Shown here piece by piece: positions 13,187 through 26,006 of a stretch of DNA of 64,000 nucleotides. Positions within the stretch are counted from its first letter, which is position 1; each line of letters begins with the position of its first letter. Location of the stretch: assembly GCA_019843655.1 (NCBI GenBank), contig JACDQD010000006.1:27732246-27796245 (forward strand), read 5' to 3'. This DNA is from Lethocerus indicus (lineage: Eukaryota; Arthropoda; Insecta; Hemiptera; Belostomatidae). The notes below the pieces were generated by a model. It was not told where the DNA came from and searched no databases. It was given only the letters and a program-made list of their open reading frames with translations. Position numbers and translations under genes: made by a program.

Positions 13187-13666
13187 GGTTTAGTCGGATA
13201 TAATTGGCCGGTCAAAATCTTCCCTTCATAGCTGAGTCTGTTTGGGGCGGGGGGTCGGTTTAATGGTGGATGAGATTGTCGGTCGGTCAGACCCAGCCAC
13301 GCATCTGTTATTTAACGCATTTTCCACCTAGCGCTAGAGACGCGCATCGGCCGACATAATTGCGTTTACATTTTGTACGAATCCTCCTCACGGTAACAGA
13401 CCCGGTTACTCCTCGCTGAGGTAAATAGAGTTTTATGTCTTAGTTCAGACTGATGAAGCGCAGGCGATTTAATCCGTCCCGCCTATTTCGTGCAGTCCAA
13501 ATAACGGATGGGCTACAGTGGTTTGTGGCTCAGCCGTCTTCCGACGTTAAACTCTGTTCATAACGCTGCGGTTTAGTGCACAACATCCGCGGCAAATAAC
13601 TAGTCCGGTAACATAGAACAAAATCGAAAGATGAACTGGCAATTATTTCTTGGTTCTGCCTGACAA

Positions 13667-13691
13667 ACTGATAAGACGGGTACCGGTCTTA
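13667..13691 (+). repeat. hammerhead-like relic, internally deleted
   Basis: ACTGATAAG at the 5' end and GTACCGGTCTTA at the 3' end match the outer parts of the motif, including the self-complementary ACCGGT and the GTC triplet. About seven bases of stem II and the GAAA box are missing. Confidence 0.4.
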
Positions 13692-14516
13692 CCGCACTAG
13701 GATCAGTACCGTGTGGAAAATTGAATGTTTATTAGTTTTTAATAGCTACAAACAATAATAATTTGAAAAATTCCTATAACAGATTATTAGCATGGCAATA
13801 ATACCGCTGATGAAAAAGTTAAGTTTCATAGACAGATGGAGTTAATTTAATGCTACGAAATGTGAACTCAAGAGCGAAATAGAAAGTTCAAAAATGCCAC
13901 ATGAAAAAAAATATATACGTATATATTATATATATAATTTTATACATGAGATGTGTGTGGGTGTGTTTGTGGTTTACGCCATTGTTTATTCCATTCACGA
14001 TTGCGGCTAGTACGGGGTCTTGACCCGGATCAAACATGCCTTCCAAGAGTGAGAGAGAAGGCGGGACTTAGTCTTGTGGCTTAAATATTTTAATTAGTCG
14101 TAGTGGGTGGATTTATATGCTTGGGTGGGTTCAGGAATTATAAATTCAATTTCTAATATAATACACAAAAGTGTATATTTACACTTTGTATGTATTTCTT
14201 GTGATAACGACTAGATTTAAGAAAAATAAGTCAATAGGAAGAAAGTGGATAGGGAAAATATTTTAATTGATGTCTCAAAAAATAAAACTGGAACGAAATT
14301 ATGATGGGAATATTTTCCTGGTAATTAGTTTCAAGAATCTTTTTTAGCAAAAATTATTTCTCGATGAAAAATTCTGAATTTTCTTCTGAATGACTTGCTG
14401 TATGTTCACATTATAATAACATAATGTTTGAGGCTTCTTCCATTATTGGTTACACAATTTACTTAATAGTTTATCTACCTTAACATTTTCTTAAATAATA
14501 CCATTCATATTAAGCA

Positions 14517-14553
14517 CTCCTTCTCCTCCCTCTGCCCTTCTTCGTAGGTATTA
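14517..14553 (+). other. 3' splice-site-like pyrimidine tract joined to GTATTA
   Basis: A 27-base tract with a single purine ends in TAG (14545-14547), immediately followed by GTATTA. The acceptor half is excellent, but the donor half lacks G at +5, so a ratchet function is less likely than at 1533 or 31060. Could be an ordinary or cryptic acceptor on the plus strand. Confidence 0.2.
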
Positions 14554-14981
14554 AATTGAGACAGCGGAACGGCTTTATAACCGGTCATCTTGTCATGTTG
14601 TGTATTTTGCAGGTCCCGAGGACTTTATATTTTACGTCGCGGCGAGGTCGGTGCGGTCTCGGCAAGTCCCCACGTCGTAAATTCAAGCCTCCCCCTGGGC
14701 CTTCCTAATGAGACAGAGTCCTCCCTTCCCCTTTAGCATGCTGATGGCGGCATGACCATTTTAACGTCCAACGTTGTAATTATCCCATTTAAAAGTGGCG
14801 TGTCGTCAACTCGAACATTTCAGTCAACCCCCCCCCCCTTATATATACTTCCTCCTTGTTAATATGTTAATACTTTCCAATTTTCTCGATTGTCAGTCTT
14901 TGAAAGATGCAATTATCGAGTCGGCTGAGCTATGCGGGAGACACGTGTGTCCGGAATGACTTTCTAGATAGTTGTTCATAA

Positions 14982-15004
14982 ACCGGTTTCGGCTATTCGC
15001 CAGT
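14982..15004 (-). repeat. hammerhead-like relic, intact GCCGAAACCGGT, core deleted
   Basis: On the minus strand it reads ACTGGCGAATAGCC and then GAAACCGGT. Stem II (GGC/GCC with a loop of the usual size), the GAAA box and the palindromic stem III are perfect. However, six bases that include most of CTGANGA are missing, which would abolish catalysis. Confidence 0.6.
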
Positions 15005-17125
15005 CTCGCGTGTACAAAACTGTATGCTCAAAATATATCAGTAACAATATTTACATCACCGTAATTTTAAAAATGACCGTTGTCATTATAGACATTGTAG
15101 AATATTTCATGTAGAATGAAAATATCGAAAATGAACAATATCAGGTTTGAAATTAAGTTCAGACAGTGAATTCACGCGTATTCTTAGGCTGTTGAAACCA
15201 CAGGCCATACGTTTATTAGTAATCTAGCACATACTAAACCGTTTTTTCACGTTATTTATGAAGATGAGGGGAACGGGATCCGCGATATGATTCTAAATAT
15301 CAATTTCCTTAAAATGGCCGGGTATAAGTATAGAAATTTCATAAATTCTCGTTCATTGAAATGACAATGGGATATTTCTGTAGGGCCGGTGCGCTCCGGC
15401 CGTGTTTAGAAACTGGAGAGTTTAATCTGCGTAGACTCTAATGGCGCTGCCGTTACTCTGTTTCCGTTTTGATATTGTACAGTTTAAAACGGACATACGA
15501 TTTTCCGCCTTTTATCAGTCGGAAGTGCCGCTTTCACGGCGCCGTCCGCGGCTGTTCATTGTCCCAACTGAGAAGTTTCCTCTTATCTGGAACAGACGTG
15601 TCCGGCCGCTCTGGTATTTCCTTAATTAAAATCCCTTTCCCCGCTTTTTTTTTCTTAAATGAAATTAAGAGCCGGTTTTTTTTTATTCCCAGGGATGAAA
15701 AATTATATCTGACGTCGTGTCGGATATAACTGAGGACGGGAAGGAGGGCGCGGGCGATAAATTTTACCCTTTTTCTTGCATTAATTGGAGCGTACCGAAA
15801 GTGAATTTGAGATTTTTTTCTACTTAACGCAACTTAGAAAAGGAAGGCATTTAGGGAAGAGGGCCTGACAAAAAGTGGTAAAAGAGGATGGAACGGAACG
15901 AGGACCCGAATTGAAAAATGTATTCGCCCACCTTATCTACTAAGAACAGTAGGCAGGCTAGCCGGTCAAGAATTTCTCTTTCTTACTTAAGAAAAGCCTT
16001 TAAGAAGAGAGAAAAATGTTTAAGGTAGCGTCGGTGATTAATAACTGTGATTTTTGAGAGCCACTTTATCCGGTAGAAATAAAACAATCTGGGCCGAATA
16101 AAACACTTACGGTTTCCTGGCGTTCTGTAATTAAGTCAATCTAATTTGTGTTAAAACAGTTAATACCCGGAAAAGACGTGTAGGATTGAACCTGTTTCCT
16201 TCCGAGCTTTTCTGGAAGAAAGGCGCCGGATTATCCTGCAGTGAAACGGAATTACAAGAAATTCTCCAGTCCCTAGCTCTTTTCAGATACTGTAAATTCT
16301 TTTCCTTCTTTTCGTAGAAGCGACTATATTAAGAATTCTTTAAAACACAGTTTATAATGTATTTTTATATTACAAACATAATAGTACTTTTTTTAATTTA
16401 GCATAAAGAACGTATTACTAAGGTTCTTTGCCTTGACTCTGAATGTCTCTAACGTCCGTTCTATGTTTCTAGTAGAATACAGCGAATTTTGTTAAAAATT
16501 TGGTATTAATGAGGAACAAGTGAGGGAGTTATTATTCGGAATTTTTGCCAAATCCAGAAATAGTTTAATAATTTTCGCATACTTAGATTTGTTGACAGAG
16601 AAGTCAATAATACGAACATTTAAATTTAGTTAATGCTTAGGTTAATGAAACAACCAAACAATTCGCCAATTGTCTCTAGAAGCATCCAGGTGAAAACTGT
16701 TGGCTAAGTGATTTACACTGCCCCTATATGCTAAAAATGTTATTAATTATCCGTGCGGCCCACGGGCCCTGAAAACAGGGCTCATCAGTCTTATCCAATG
16801 TTGCTGGCCAACATTAATTAAAGAAAAGCTTTTCGGACAATGGGCCCGCCCACCCCCCGGTCAAAATTGGTTTTCCCGGGACTTTCTATAGCACCCTCCC
16901 CCCATCTTCACACGGCCAATCTACCGCATCATTTATAATCAACCGGCTGTATTATTTCTTCGTTTAAACCTAAGCGTATGTGAGTGAAAGATAATTTTTA
17001 AAAACTAGTTCGTCGTGTAAAAACTTCTGAAACTGAATCAATTATACACCATTAGAGAAGATGAGTATCAGTAATTATTGTAGAAACCTATCGATTCTTT
17101 TAGAATCTTTTTTGCTGATATGACA

Positions 17126-17158
17126 GACCGGTTTCGGCTTCTCGCTATTGCCAGTAGC
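17126..17158 (-). repeat. hammerhead-like relic, 3' half perfect
   Basis: On the minus strand: GCTACTGGCAATAGC, then GAGAAGCCGAAACCGGTC. The GAAA box, ACCGGT stem III and GTC triplet are intact. The first box reads CTGGCAA instead of CTGANGA, losing essential residues. This is one of the clearest family members. Confidence 0.65.
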
Positions 17159-17263
17159 ATTTACTCTGTAAAAATGAGCTCTTAGTTGTCTATTGATGAA
17201 AGCTTGTCAGCTGTACTGTGCACAGTCATGAGCCTGAATCTTCGTCCCGCCACGTTGAGGCGT

Positions 17264-17293
17264 TCGCGTTGTCGCCGAAACGTCGCAGAGGGT
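17264..17293 (+). repeat. possible hammerhead-like copy with 4-bp stem II
   Basis: GTTGA, GGCG, a ten-base loop, CGCC, then GAAACGTC. It has a paired stem II, a GAAA box and a GTC triplet, but the first box is poorly matched. It lies about 105 bases from the clear copy at 17126 in the opposite orientation. May be coincidental. Confidence 0.25.
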
Positions 17294-17947
17294 AAACCTT
17301 AATCCACTTAACCGGAGACAGTGGATCGCAGGGGAAAAAACCTTGTTGCGAATTGTCTGAGCCCTGCAAAGTGCTTCCGCAATAACGTCTGTCTCGGGCT
17401 CAAAAAGCGTTACGGCGGCCGGTGGTGTCGCTACGTCTCTTCTGGCTTCATAGCAAAGCCGGCTGTCCCACAGCACGGCGGAGGCTTTTCAGTATTCTCG
17501 AGTCCAAGTGCCTTAATGCCAAGTCGAAATTGACAATATAAAAAAAATCATTAGGACGGCCCTAATTTACGCGTATACCGTTCTGCGAAACACGGTTGAA
17601 AAACCCATTCCCGATAAATTAAACGAGAATGGCAAACCATTTATGTGAGCCAAGACCTTTGAGCTATATTCAATTCAACTATCAAAACGAAATAAAGAAT
17701 CCGAATAATTGTGAAGTTTGAACGGGTGGACAAGCATGTCAGCTTTTATGCCAAAGGATTTCTCCGGTTCGTTTAATTTTTAATTTGCAACCGTCAAACA
17801 TAATATGTGACAGTATTTCCATAATTGCCCGATATTGCTGCGAGGCATTATGTTCAGTTTATCGTCAAGAATTAGGGTGTCCTGTGAACCTCGTTTATTT
17901 CTTTTCTCATTTCGCGATCTCCTCGTTATCGAATAAAGTGGCTTTAG

Positions 17948-18010
17948 ATGGGGTCCGGGGGAAAAAATTGGCGGAATGAGGGGGTCGGAAGGCTTGGGGG
18001 GCTGGAGGGT
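17948..18010 (+). other. G-rich tract, possible G-quadruplex
   Basis: Runs GGGG, GGGGG, GGGGG, GGGGGG and GGG occur with loops from three to about eighteen bases. This is a loose quadruplex pattern. No associated gene is evident. Confidence 0.4.
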
Positions 18011-18523
18011 GGCGGCTGATTTTCAATGGGCAAAAATTCCTTGCTCCGAGGATGGTCTTTTATATTGAAGGAAATCTTGAGGTATTTCTCTGTTGCTGGC
18101 GAGCGGGGGATGGGAGAAAGGCGGGCTTTAATCGTGGACTTGAGTGGGGTTCACAATGCTTTCCTTGACTCCCCCCCCCATCCCGTCCTCCAACGAACCC
18201 AACCGCCATCATGGACGCTCATCTTGAGTTTAAGTCCAGCTTTGAAGTGATTCAGACTCCGGGATGAATACTTAATTTCAGCTCTCCCGTTAGTCGAGAT
18301 TCGTTGTTATATTATATATTTTCATATATATGCATTATATATTATCATTTTCTACATATTAAACATCTCTATCTGTATCTGTATATGTTGGTAGAAATTT
18401 GAGATTAAAGCATCCACTACCGTGAAATCAACATCCGGATCCATTTCGTTTTATCTGGCATCACTTGAACCCGGACCTCCATATCCGGCAATTTTAGAAT
18501 TTCCCTTTAATCATTCCATTGAA

Positions 18524-18526
<3 letters not shown>

Positions 18527-18574
<48 letters not shown>
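18527..18574. repeat. (AT)n microsatellite
   Basis: About 24 uninterrupted AT units after GAATTC. It gives an artefactual Ile-Tyr repeat if translated. Confidence 0.95.
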
Positions 18575-18576
<2 letters not shown>

Positions 18577-20598
18577 TACAAAAGGAAACCTAAACTGTAA
18601 GTCGAAGCACTATTGACGTACTGATGTTTTAAACATAATTATTTAGGCACGCGCAATATTTGAATATTGATTTTTGCAACATCTGTACATCAAACGTTTA
18701 TCGTATTATGGGTAGTTTATTCGTGCTAATGTATTCATGGTTTCTTTCTAATACTCACTCGAATAATGTGAGAGTGAAACTATTGGGGAGGAATTTGAGA
18801 ATAAGATGGTAGAATTTTGGTTGAATCGTACAATTGTGTACTGCGGAAATAACATTTATTACAAAATATGAACTGAAAATGAATAGAAATTATATTTATT
18901 TTATAAAGACTATCTGAACTTAGTATGCACGGTATATAAAATCTTGTCCGATATAAGAATAACATTGAAGTTATAAATTTAACATAAAGGGGGTTCAAAT
19001 AATTTTTCTTCAAGTTCAGACTTTTGAATAAAACTGTTTTTTTTTTTTAATTTCCCAACCTTCGACCTGTCGATACGAGTTCTCCAGAATACATTGCGGA
19101 GTATGCGAAAAAAGACTTCTATTCAGAAACCGCAGAAACGATATTTCATTCGAAAAGCGGTCCGGTGCTTTCATGTCGTGAAAACTTGAATCAGCGTTTA
19201 GGAGGTGGGGCCGGGGGGCTTTTGGAAATTTCACTAAGCTTGAAAGCTTCTATGGCGGTCGGTTTCGGTTGAAGTTTGCCGACTGGGTCCCACCGCCGAT
19301 ACTTATTGTCAGGGGGGAACGTTTAAAGAGTCCCTCATTAAAAAGGGTCCCGACCCAGGGTCCGGACCTTTTGGGGCCCTTATAGTTTATTAGCTGAGTT
19401 TTTCTTTGCATTCTATATAAAAGCTTTACTCACCCACCCGCCTCCGTATACCAACTTCCTCCTATTAAGTCGTTCGTCTTCCTTTCCCGTTTTAAAATTG
19501 GGATCAATCGGTAATCAACTTTCGAGATTGTGCAGTAAATATAAAATTTTAAAAATGTTCGAGGTCACTATATTTACGAAGATCGTTGATTAAAGATGAT
19601 TAAGTCTGTGTGATATAGTGAAGTATGATCAATTTTCTCTTTGAAATATTGAATATTATTGGCTAGTATAATGGGGAAAATATCTCCTTTACAGTTGACT
19701 GGAGTACGTGGAAATTAATATACCTGGAAATATACTTCAATCCGGCTAAATAAAAAAAATTGAGGCAATTTCTTAGTTCACTCAATATCCGGGTGGCAAA
19801 AAAGCGCCACTCTTTTAATTGAGTTACCTTTTGGTACGGATGTTCTAAAAAGGCAGACTCGATCCAGTGGCGTAATTAACAAATTACGGGAAACGGGACA
19901 TAAAACGAATAAAGAAGACGATGTCTGTGGGTAAATTTGTATTTATTTTATTAAAAAAATAAATAAACACGGGTGATCTCCAAGTTTATCGGTTCATGTT
20001 ATTAACATGCATTTTTCTTAAAATGAACAACTGAACTAATTTCTTTCGTAAGCACCGTGGGCTCAATTTCCCTCCGCGAATCTTGGTTAAGAATATTTTT
20101 CTTGCTTCTTATCAATGCACCCCGTCCGTTTCATTCGCTCGGACGGCAGCAACAATGTTCAAATTTGATGGTTTTTATTAGTTCAAAGTCAATTGTATAT
20201 CCGTTTTTTGTCTGCGTTCCTAAAAATATTTCAGCGATTAAAAGCTGACCTGGAAATGATTTAATTGTGGAATAAATGAGGGGTGGTTTGAGTGGGTTTG
20301 TGTAAACTGTTTTAGCCCGGGTTGGCCGCAACTCTGCCAGGGCCCTACTACTGCTATCCGGCGGCGGCTGTTTTTGCTCTCCGCCAAGTTCAGTCCCTTT
20401 TTTGCCATCCGCCGTCCTCTTCTTTCTTCTTGGGGCCGAACAAGAAATTGTGAAAGGGCTCGAATCCCGCTGGCGCCCCCCCCGCTCTCCTGCTCTGTTT
20501 TTCACTCATTGCCCGTGTTAAATTACTCGTGTATGGAAATAACATTCCGTGCGAAGATAACTCGCTGTTGAAACATCTGTAATACTTCCGGGTCGAAA

Positions 20599-20626
20599 TA
20601 CCGATTTCCGTTTTATAAACCAGTTT
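20599..20626 (-). repeat. hammerhead-like relic, degenerate
   Basis: ACCGATTTCCGTTTTAT matches the antisense family sequence ACCGGTTTCGGCTTTTC in 13 of 17 positions. The remainder, AAACCAGTTTC, is diverged and shortened. Confidence 0.4.
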
Positions 20627-20936
20627 CTTTCATGGATATTCTGTCGCTTACTTAGATTAAGCTCAATTTTCTTGAACTTGAACGAGTTTCGTGCCCCAAA
20701 ATAAGATGGATATCTATGAAGATATTCGTGATTTTCCTAATAAATAAAATTCTTATATCAGCTTTCGAAAATGTTTCCATTGAACTGATTACTGCCTAAG
20801 ATAAAATATCGATTTGAGCTCAGAAAACATCTGGTTTTATTTTTGCGCTGAATCGTTCTGGATATTTCGTTCTGTCTGGGGAATACAATGCATGAAGTAT
20901 GGCTAAATGATGTGCTGGTAGTCGGCTGGTGGTATT

Positions 20937-20962
20937 GACCATATAATATGACCATATAATAT
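20937..20962. repeat. 13-bp tandem duplication
   Basis: GACCATATAATAT occurs twice head to tail without mismatch, most simply a replication-slippage duplication. Confidence 0.85.
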
Positions 20963-21610
20963 TGACTGAAATCCATATACATAAAGAATTCGCTATTGAT
21001 TGCTCAGTTTTCGCGTAAGGCTCTTAACAACTGAATTAAATATGAAGCAGAATTTGGTCGTTATATCATTATTAATTGTAGAAATTACTCTGTAGCCTTA
21101 ATTATTTAATTTAACTTAATCAGAAAATGTAATTGGACTGTGTTGGGCCAGGACAACCGTAAACAAAAATATATATAATATATGTTTTTGAATAGACAGC
21201 TATTAGGCCGGTGACGTTAGAAAGGCGTAAGTTTAGTATCACTGAGACTGTTGGTGGTGTGATGAGTGTGATAACCGCTGCGGATGTAATAAATCAATAG
21301 TAGAGTGTTTTGGTTACGTTATGAATTAGGTTAAGACTTAGTCCAGCTTAAAATAGTTCTTATTTTTCTTCTTTAATGCCTAGAAAAAACACTATTGTTA
21401 TTATTGTATACTACCTAATATACTCCGTACTTCCGTACTTTATTAAACATATAAATTTTATGTAAAACGATTCGGTTAGATGGTCCCACATTTGTTCCAT
21501 GGCATTCACTTAGTTAAAATTAATTTGCTTTAATGATATTGGTGTGGGCTAAATACATTTATACCGGCTGATACAATATTGGTTCACACATTTGTCCGTT
21601 ACGTGGAATG

Positions 21611-21634
21611 GGCCTATTTAATTGGAAATAGGCC
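21611..21634. other. 9-bp perfect hairpin
   Basis: GGCCTATTT and AAATAGGCC flank AATTGG. The GC-rich foot makes it fairly stable. Confidence 0.5.
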
Positions 21635-22118
21635 AATCCTATTTTCGCGCGTTGAACCGACTTTTCTCAACGTCAACTCGGCCGGAAATCACACAACTCA
21701 TGTAATAACATGACAGAACCGGGATTGGCGATTACATTATTGTGTTTGACCGAGCCTAACAGTCCACAGTAACAGTGCGCTAAGTGCACTTTCGGGCTAC
21801 AATCCAGTAGAATTCGAAGATCGATGGGCGTTGATGTTTGAACTGTTAATTGGGGTTATCGAATTTATTCTTCAATATAACTTTAATGAATTTATTTTTT
21901 AGTAAAATTACTAATCTGTCTGATTAAATTTATTTGTCCTCTTTAACTTTATTTATTTATCCATCTTGTTTTGGACGTACATAGCTTATTAATTTACATT
22001 TAGTTAGACTATTATAGATTTGAAACTAATGTTTTTTAGTTTTCTAGTTACTGTAGTACCATAACACGTTCTTCAGATTTTTGCTGTTGCTATCAGGAGT
22101 TAGCATAATGTGAATCAA

Positions 22119-22149
22119 AACCGGCTCGGCTTTTCGCCATTGTCAGTAG
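22119..22149 (-). repeat. hammerhead-like relic, nearly full length
   Basis: On the minus strand: CTACTGACAATGGCG, then AAAAGCCGAGCCGGTT. Stem II (GGC-GAAAA-GCC) is perfect. The GAAA box has become GAGC, and the first box reads CTGACAA, where the catalytic G8 position is A. The final GTC is GTT. It is inactive by inspection but clearly a family member. Confidence 0.65.
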
Positions 22150-22498
22150 TCGGATATCGTGTACTGGTAGTCGTAGGAGACGGAATGCGATCCCCTTTCT
22201 AGCGGCAATATCCTAAATCCCCAGCTTCTCGTCCAGTAGCGCTCGCACAAAGGATTCTGTTCGAAAGCGGACGGGAATTGAGGCGGCCGTGAAATTCATT
22301 ACCGCGCCTAGTTCACGTTGTAAAGTTGAGTTATCCGAACGAATGATAATTAATCTCTCCGATGATGCATACTCGGGGGGTGGGAGGAATTAATCTGTGG
22401 GCGCGACATCCCTCTCGCAATGTGTCCTGATGGGGATCATTTCACTGACGCCGAAACTTGTTTAGAATAACGATTAAATTTAAACTCTACAGACTACA

Positions 22499-22520
22499 AT
22501 ATATATATATATATATATAT
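22499..22520. repeat. (AT)n microsatellite, short
   Basis: Eleven AT units ending at CGAG. Confidence 0.9.
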
Positions 22521-23262
22521 CGAGAAACACACAGCTGCCACTAACGGCTTCAACGACCGAACTGACCGCAAATGGTTCCCGTTAGTACGCTATCGTGTAA
22601 GTTAATGTAATCTCATTATGTTGTTTTTGCCACGTTTTTTAGTGGTGTGTAATCGATGCTTACGCGTTCTCGCAATGTAACCAACCTCCTATGGGAAACG
22701 TATATATTTTTTTTTTTGAGGGAATACGAAGAAGACGAGCGAAGTTAATAGGGTTTAAGTATGTGTTGGACTGGTTTTTTACTCCAGATTCATTCCCAAT
22801 TTGCGGTTGCGATCAAGGATTTTCAATTTTGTATGCTTTTTTACGTTGAATGTTGGCCACTTTGTTGTTTCCGCTACGAGGATGCAAACAAATTATAATA
22901 TTGTAACTAGGGGTGGAAGGGAACATTTTTCGGAACGGGGAAATACGTGGAAATAGGAATCGGCATTTGAATTGCCAATATGATAATATCAATGTTGGTG
23001 AATATCAAGAGATAGATGACGGAATGAGATCCCAACGAGTCAATGAGACGAATATGGTATTGTATTAAGAAAATCTATTCGTTTATAATTATTACGTTTC
23101 CTGTAATATCATCACTCTTGCGATATATATCCACTCGTTTAAGCGGCACTTAGTCCAGTCTCCTACCGATAAACTTCCTGTCAGCACCGTATATATTGTC
23201 CGCACTTATGACATTAACAGTATACTGACAGATATGTTCCGGTTGCATTACTCATGAAATGC

Positions 23263-23296
23263 CACTGACGATGGCTAGAAGAATATCCTGGTCTAC
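23263..23296 (+). repeat. hammerhead-like relic with intact CTGACGA box
   Basis: CACTGACGATGGC is followed by TAGAAGAATATCC and TGGTCTAC. It aligns without gaps to the family sequence at 20 of 29 positions. The first catalytic box CTGACGA is complete and the GGTC triplet region is present, but the GAAA box and the 3' side of stem II are mutated. Confidence 0.6.
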
Positions 23297-23661
23297 AGTT
23301 GGACGAATAGAGGAGTTCTAGCGAATATTCCCAACCCTCGCTGATCCTTCAACAAGATTTTAGAGTATTTACATTGCAATGTTCTTAGACGCTCGTTTCT
23401 TCGTACTTTTTATTAACCCACATAATAGCTTACTGTACGTTTTTTAACCACACACCTGTTTCATCAGCATTGTAGTCCATTTGAATACTGAAGAGATTTG
23501 GGAAACGTCTAGAATACACCTTATGTGGCTTACAGATATATTTGGCGGTGCCCAAGGATGAAAATCGATTCATCCAAGCAAGTAAACTATCTGAAGACTA
23601 ATTTATTTAGAGAAAGGTAGAGTCGATTGTTATTTATAGTTGTGGCTTTGGGGGCCATTAG

Positions 23662-23680
23662 TTTGCGGTCTTTGACCGCA
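23662..23680. other. 8-bp perfect hairpin, first of a pair
   Basis: TTGCGGTC and GACCGCAA flank a TTT loop. It lies 25 bases before a 12-bp perfect hairpin. Confidence 0.6.
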
Positions 23681-23705
23681 ATTGCCAGGGCATGTGCATT
23701 TGAGT

Positions 23706-23733
23706 GGGATTCACAGACTGCTCTGTGAATCCC
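23706..23733. other. 12-bp perfect hairpin, second of a pair
   Basis: GGGATTCACAGA and TCTGTGAATCCC flank CTGC. A perfect 12-bp stem with a four-base loop is unlikely by chance in 64 kb (my rough expectation is well below one). Possibilities are a fold-back repeat remnant or a structured RNA. The stem is too short for a typical pre-microRNA. Confidence 0.75.
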
Positions 23734-24349
23734 AGATTCTCTATCTAAACATTTCTAAAACTAAAATGAAAATAATTAATGAGAATTCTACGGAATGAAA
23801 GTCTAATCTTAGTCAGTTGAAACTTTGGTCTGAGGGCAGCGCTCCTTCCTCTTTATTAGTGATTTTAAATTTATTAATTTTAATCCACGTTATTATAATA
23901 CACTGCAATAAAAATCTGAGCTTGATTTTTAAGCAAGAGTTGATCTGGAGGACAAAAAGGACGCGAAACCGTGATTTGAATCCCGGAATGAAAACAATTA
24001 TTAATTCATAATCCCTTAGATGATCACGGTGCGGGAGGAGGACTTGATTGTACAAGCAATTAGAAAACGTCATTTGTCTTAACATGTTTGGTGTAACTGT
24101 AGATTGATTGAGTCTGAAGTGAGTTACAATCCTGTTTCATTATCCCATGTTTCATTGGACCTTACACAAATATTTATCAAATTTCGCGTTGACTGCTTAA
24201 TTAACCCCAAATACGATATGTATTGTAATTTGTCAGATTAAATGGTAAAGCGCTTTTTTCTTTCGAAATAATAATAGGTTCCGCTTTTTATCCCGCCCTC
24301 TGTTTTTCGCCGGACTGCATAAAAAAAGTTTTTATAGGACGAGGGTCAC

Positions 24350-24392
24350 CAATTATAAAAGAGCGGCGGCTATACCAGCCCGCTTATAATTG
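24350..24392. other. bulged hairpin, 9+4 bp
   Basis: CAATTATAA pairs with TTATAATTG, and GCGG pairs with CCGC after a four-base AAGA bulge. The interior also contains a GGC...GCC pairing. Overall about 43 bases. Confidence 0.5.
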
Positions 24393-24431
24393 CACGTTGA
24401 GCATAACAGTGATGGCTGAGGGTTAAAAACT

Positions 24432-24470
24432 AGACCGGTCGTATTCGGAATTCCCTGTGTGTTTCCTGGG
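24432..24470 (-). repeat. possible hammerhead-like relic
   Basis: Begins CTAGACCGGT, identical to the antisense end of the clearest copies. TTCGG follows after a four-base insertion, then diverged sequence. Only the stem III end is persuasive. Confidence 0.25.
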
Positions 24471-25779
24471 AGTTGAAATCAATTAAAGAGGCAGTCGGCG
24501 GTTATTTTTTCCCTGTCTGTTTTTTTTTTCCTATCTTCTTTTTGTCCGCGAATCAAATAACAGAATTAGAGAGGTGCGTGCGGAGGTGGCTAACAAACTG
24601 TGCGGGCAGCGACACCGGCGTTGCCCTGAGCGGTCGCAGTCAAAACCACAAACTGCAATCGCCGAGTGTTAGGTCCAGTTGGACGACCCGTCTAGAACCC
24701 AATTAAGTCCCTCGCATGCAGTTCCGGTAAAAGAAAAAATAATGTGAAAGGTAAATAGAATTATACTTCGGGCTTTATGAAAGTCGGTTCTTTTTTTTGT
24801 TTGCTTTTCGTTCTTTCGTTTCGGGGTCCGGCCGTTTTCATTTCCGGCCCGACACCGGGCGTGTCTCCAATTTGTTTTTTTAAATAATTTCATATTGCTT
24901 CTTCACAAAGGGATTTATTATTCGATTTCTTCTCCGGGGCGGATATATTTTGCAGAAAAAGTAAAATTGAACGTTTACTTCATCCAGAAATCAAAATCTT
25001 TATCCAAATGGCAATTCCAATCATATTTGATTTACACCCTAATGAACCGGCGATTTTTATCCAGCGAATGAAACACTTTTATTTGGCTAGTGCACAAGGT
25101 ACATACATGTATAATCACCTATACAATTGTATGGTCAATGTCATCACGATATAACAATAGTTTCATTACTGAAGAGAAATTAGTACAAATTAAAATGTGG
25201 CTGTCACTAAAGCTTTATTGTGCAGCTTATTAGACTTATCCCTGGGAATATTCCTGGAAAAATCACATATCGATGTAGCGTTACAGCACTCTGAATATTT
25301 TAAATGAATATACGATATTCAAATAAAACGCTTTTTAATGTTCTTTATTGAAAAAAATAAGTTTTTACCATTTGTAAAACAGAGAGTGAAATCGCCTCCT
25401 TTATACGTAGCCCTTTCTTTTTATTCCTATACTATATTCAATGCATAAGGGATTATATAAAGCTCTTTTGAACGGGGATGCTGTGTGATTTTTTTTTATA
25501 ATTTCCTGTATTGAAATATTTCAATAAGGTTTTACAGCCAGAACTTAGTTATTTATGACAAAATATTCATAGTTTTACAAAGTGAATTTTCCCCTAAAGG
25601 CTTATTGAATATTCACCGCCCTTCCTTTCAGAAATAAGGCGCGTCTGACTCGAATACCATTATACATATTGTTGAATAACAATAAAAAGTTATTTTTCTA
25701 CGCAAAGTCTTTTCGTACTCTTCGGTATATAAGGAAAACACCCGATTAATAGGGCCTGCCGGACAGACCGGAGTAAACT

Positions 25780-25801
25780 TATGTATACTTAGGTATACAT
25801 A
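25780..25801. other. 9-bp perfect hairpin
   Basis: TATGTATAC and GTATACATA flank TTAG; a further G-T and C-G pair can extend it. Confidence 0.5.
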
Positions 25802-26006
25802 GGCGGAATATGAAAAATTCCTCCAATAATATTTATATCTCCTAAAATGGACAAGTAAACCATGTTGGAAAAATTAGCGGGAATATCTTAAATTACTTTA
25901 GAGTGTTCAACTTCGGGATGGTGTGCAGACATTTTTTCTACCACCATCTAGCCAAGCTTCCATAAATGGCCGTAGTAATAAAAACAAGTGTATATAGTCG
26001 AGCAGA

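Larger units (their letters stand above)
13190..18520. other. non-coding stretch
   Basis: Contains relics of the hammerhead family at 13667, 14982 and 17126, a pyrimidine-rich 3'-splice-like tract at 14517-14547, an 11-base C run at 14828-14838, and a G-rich patch at 17948-18010. Frames of 60-89 codons are present without recognisable domains. Confidence 0.55.
18575..23640. other. non-coding stretch
   Basis: AT-rich DNA with GC-richer mosaic at 19190-19400, a 13-bp tandem duplication at 20937, a 9-bp hairpin at 21611, a short (AT)n at 22499, and hammerhead relics at 20599, 22119 and 23263. The 124-codon minus-strand frame at 20131-20505 is proline/serine/arginine-rich with no domain. Confidence 0.55.

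Noticed and set aside
23925..23987. Possible tRNA-derived SINE: A-box-like string and TTTGAATCCCGG
   Set aside because: The A-box match is poor, the B-box is imperfect, and no cloverleaf, tail or second copy was seen.
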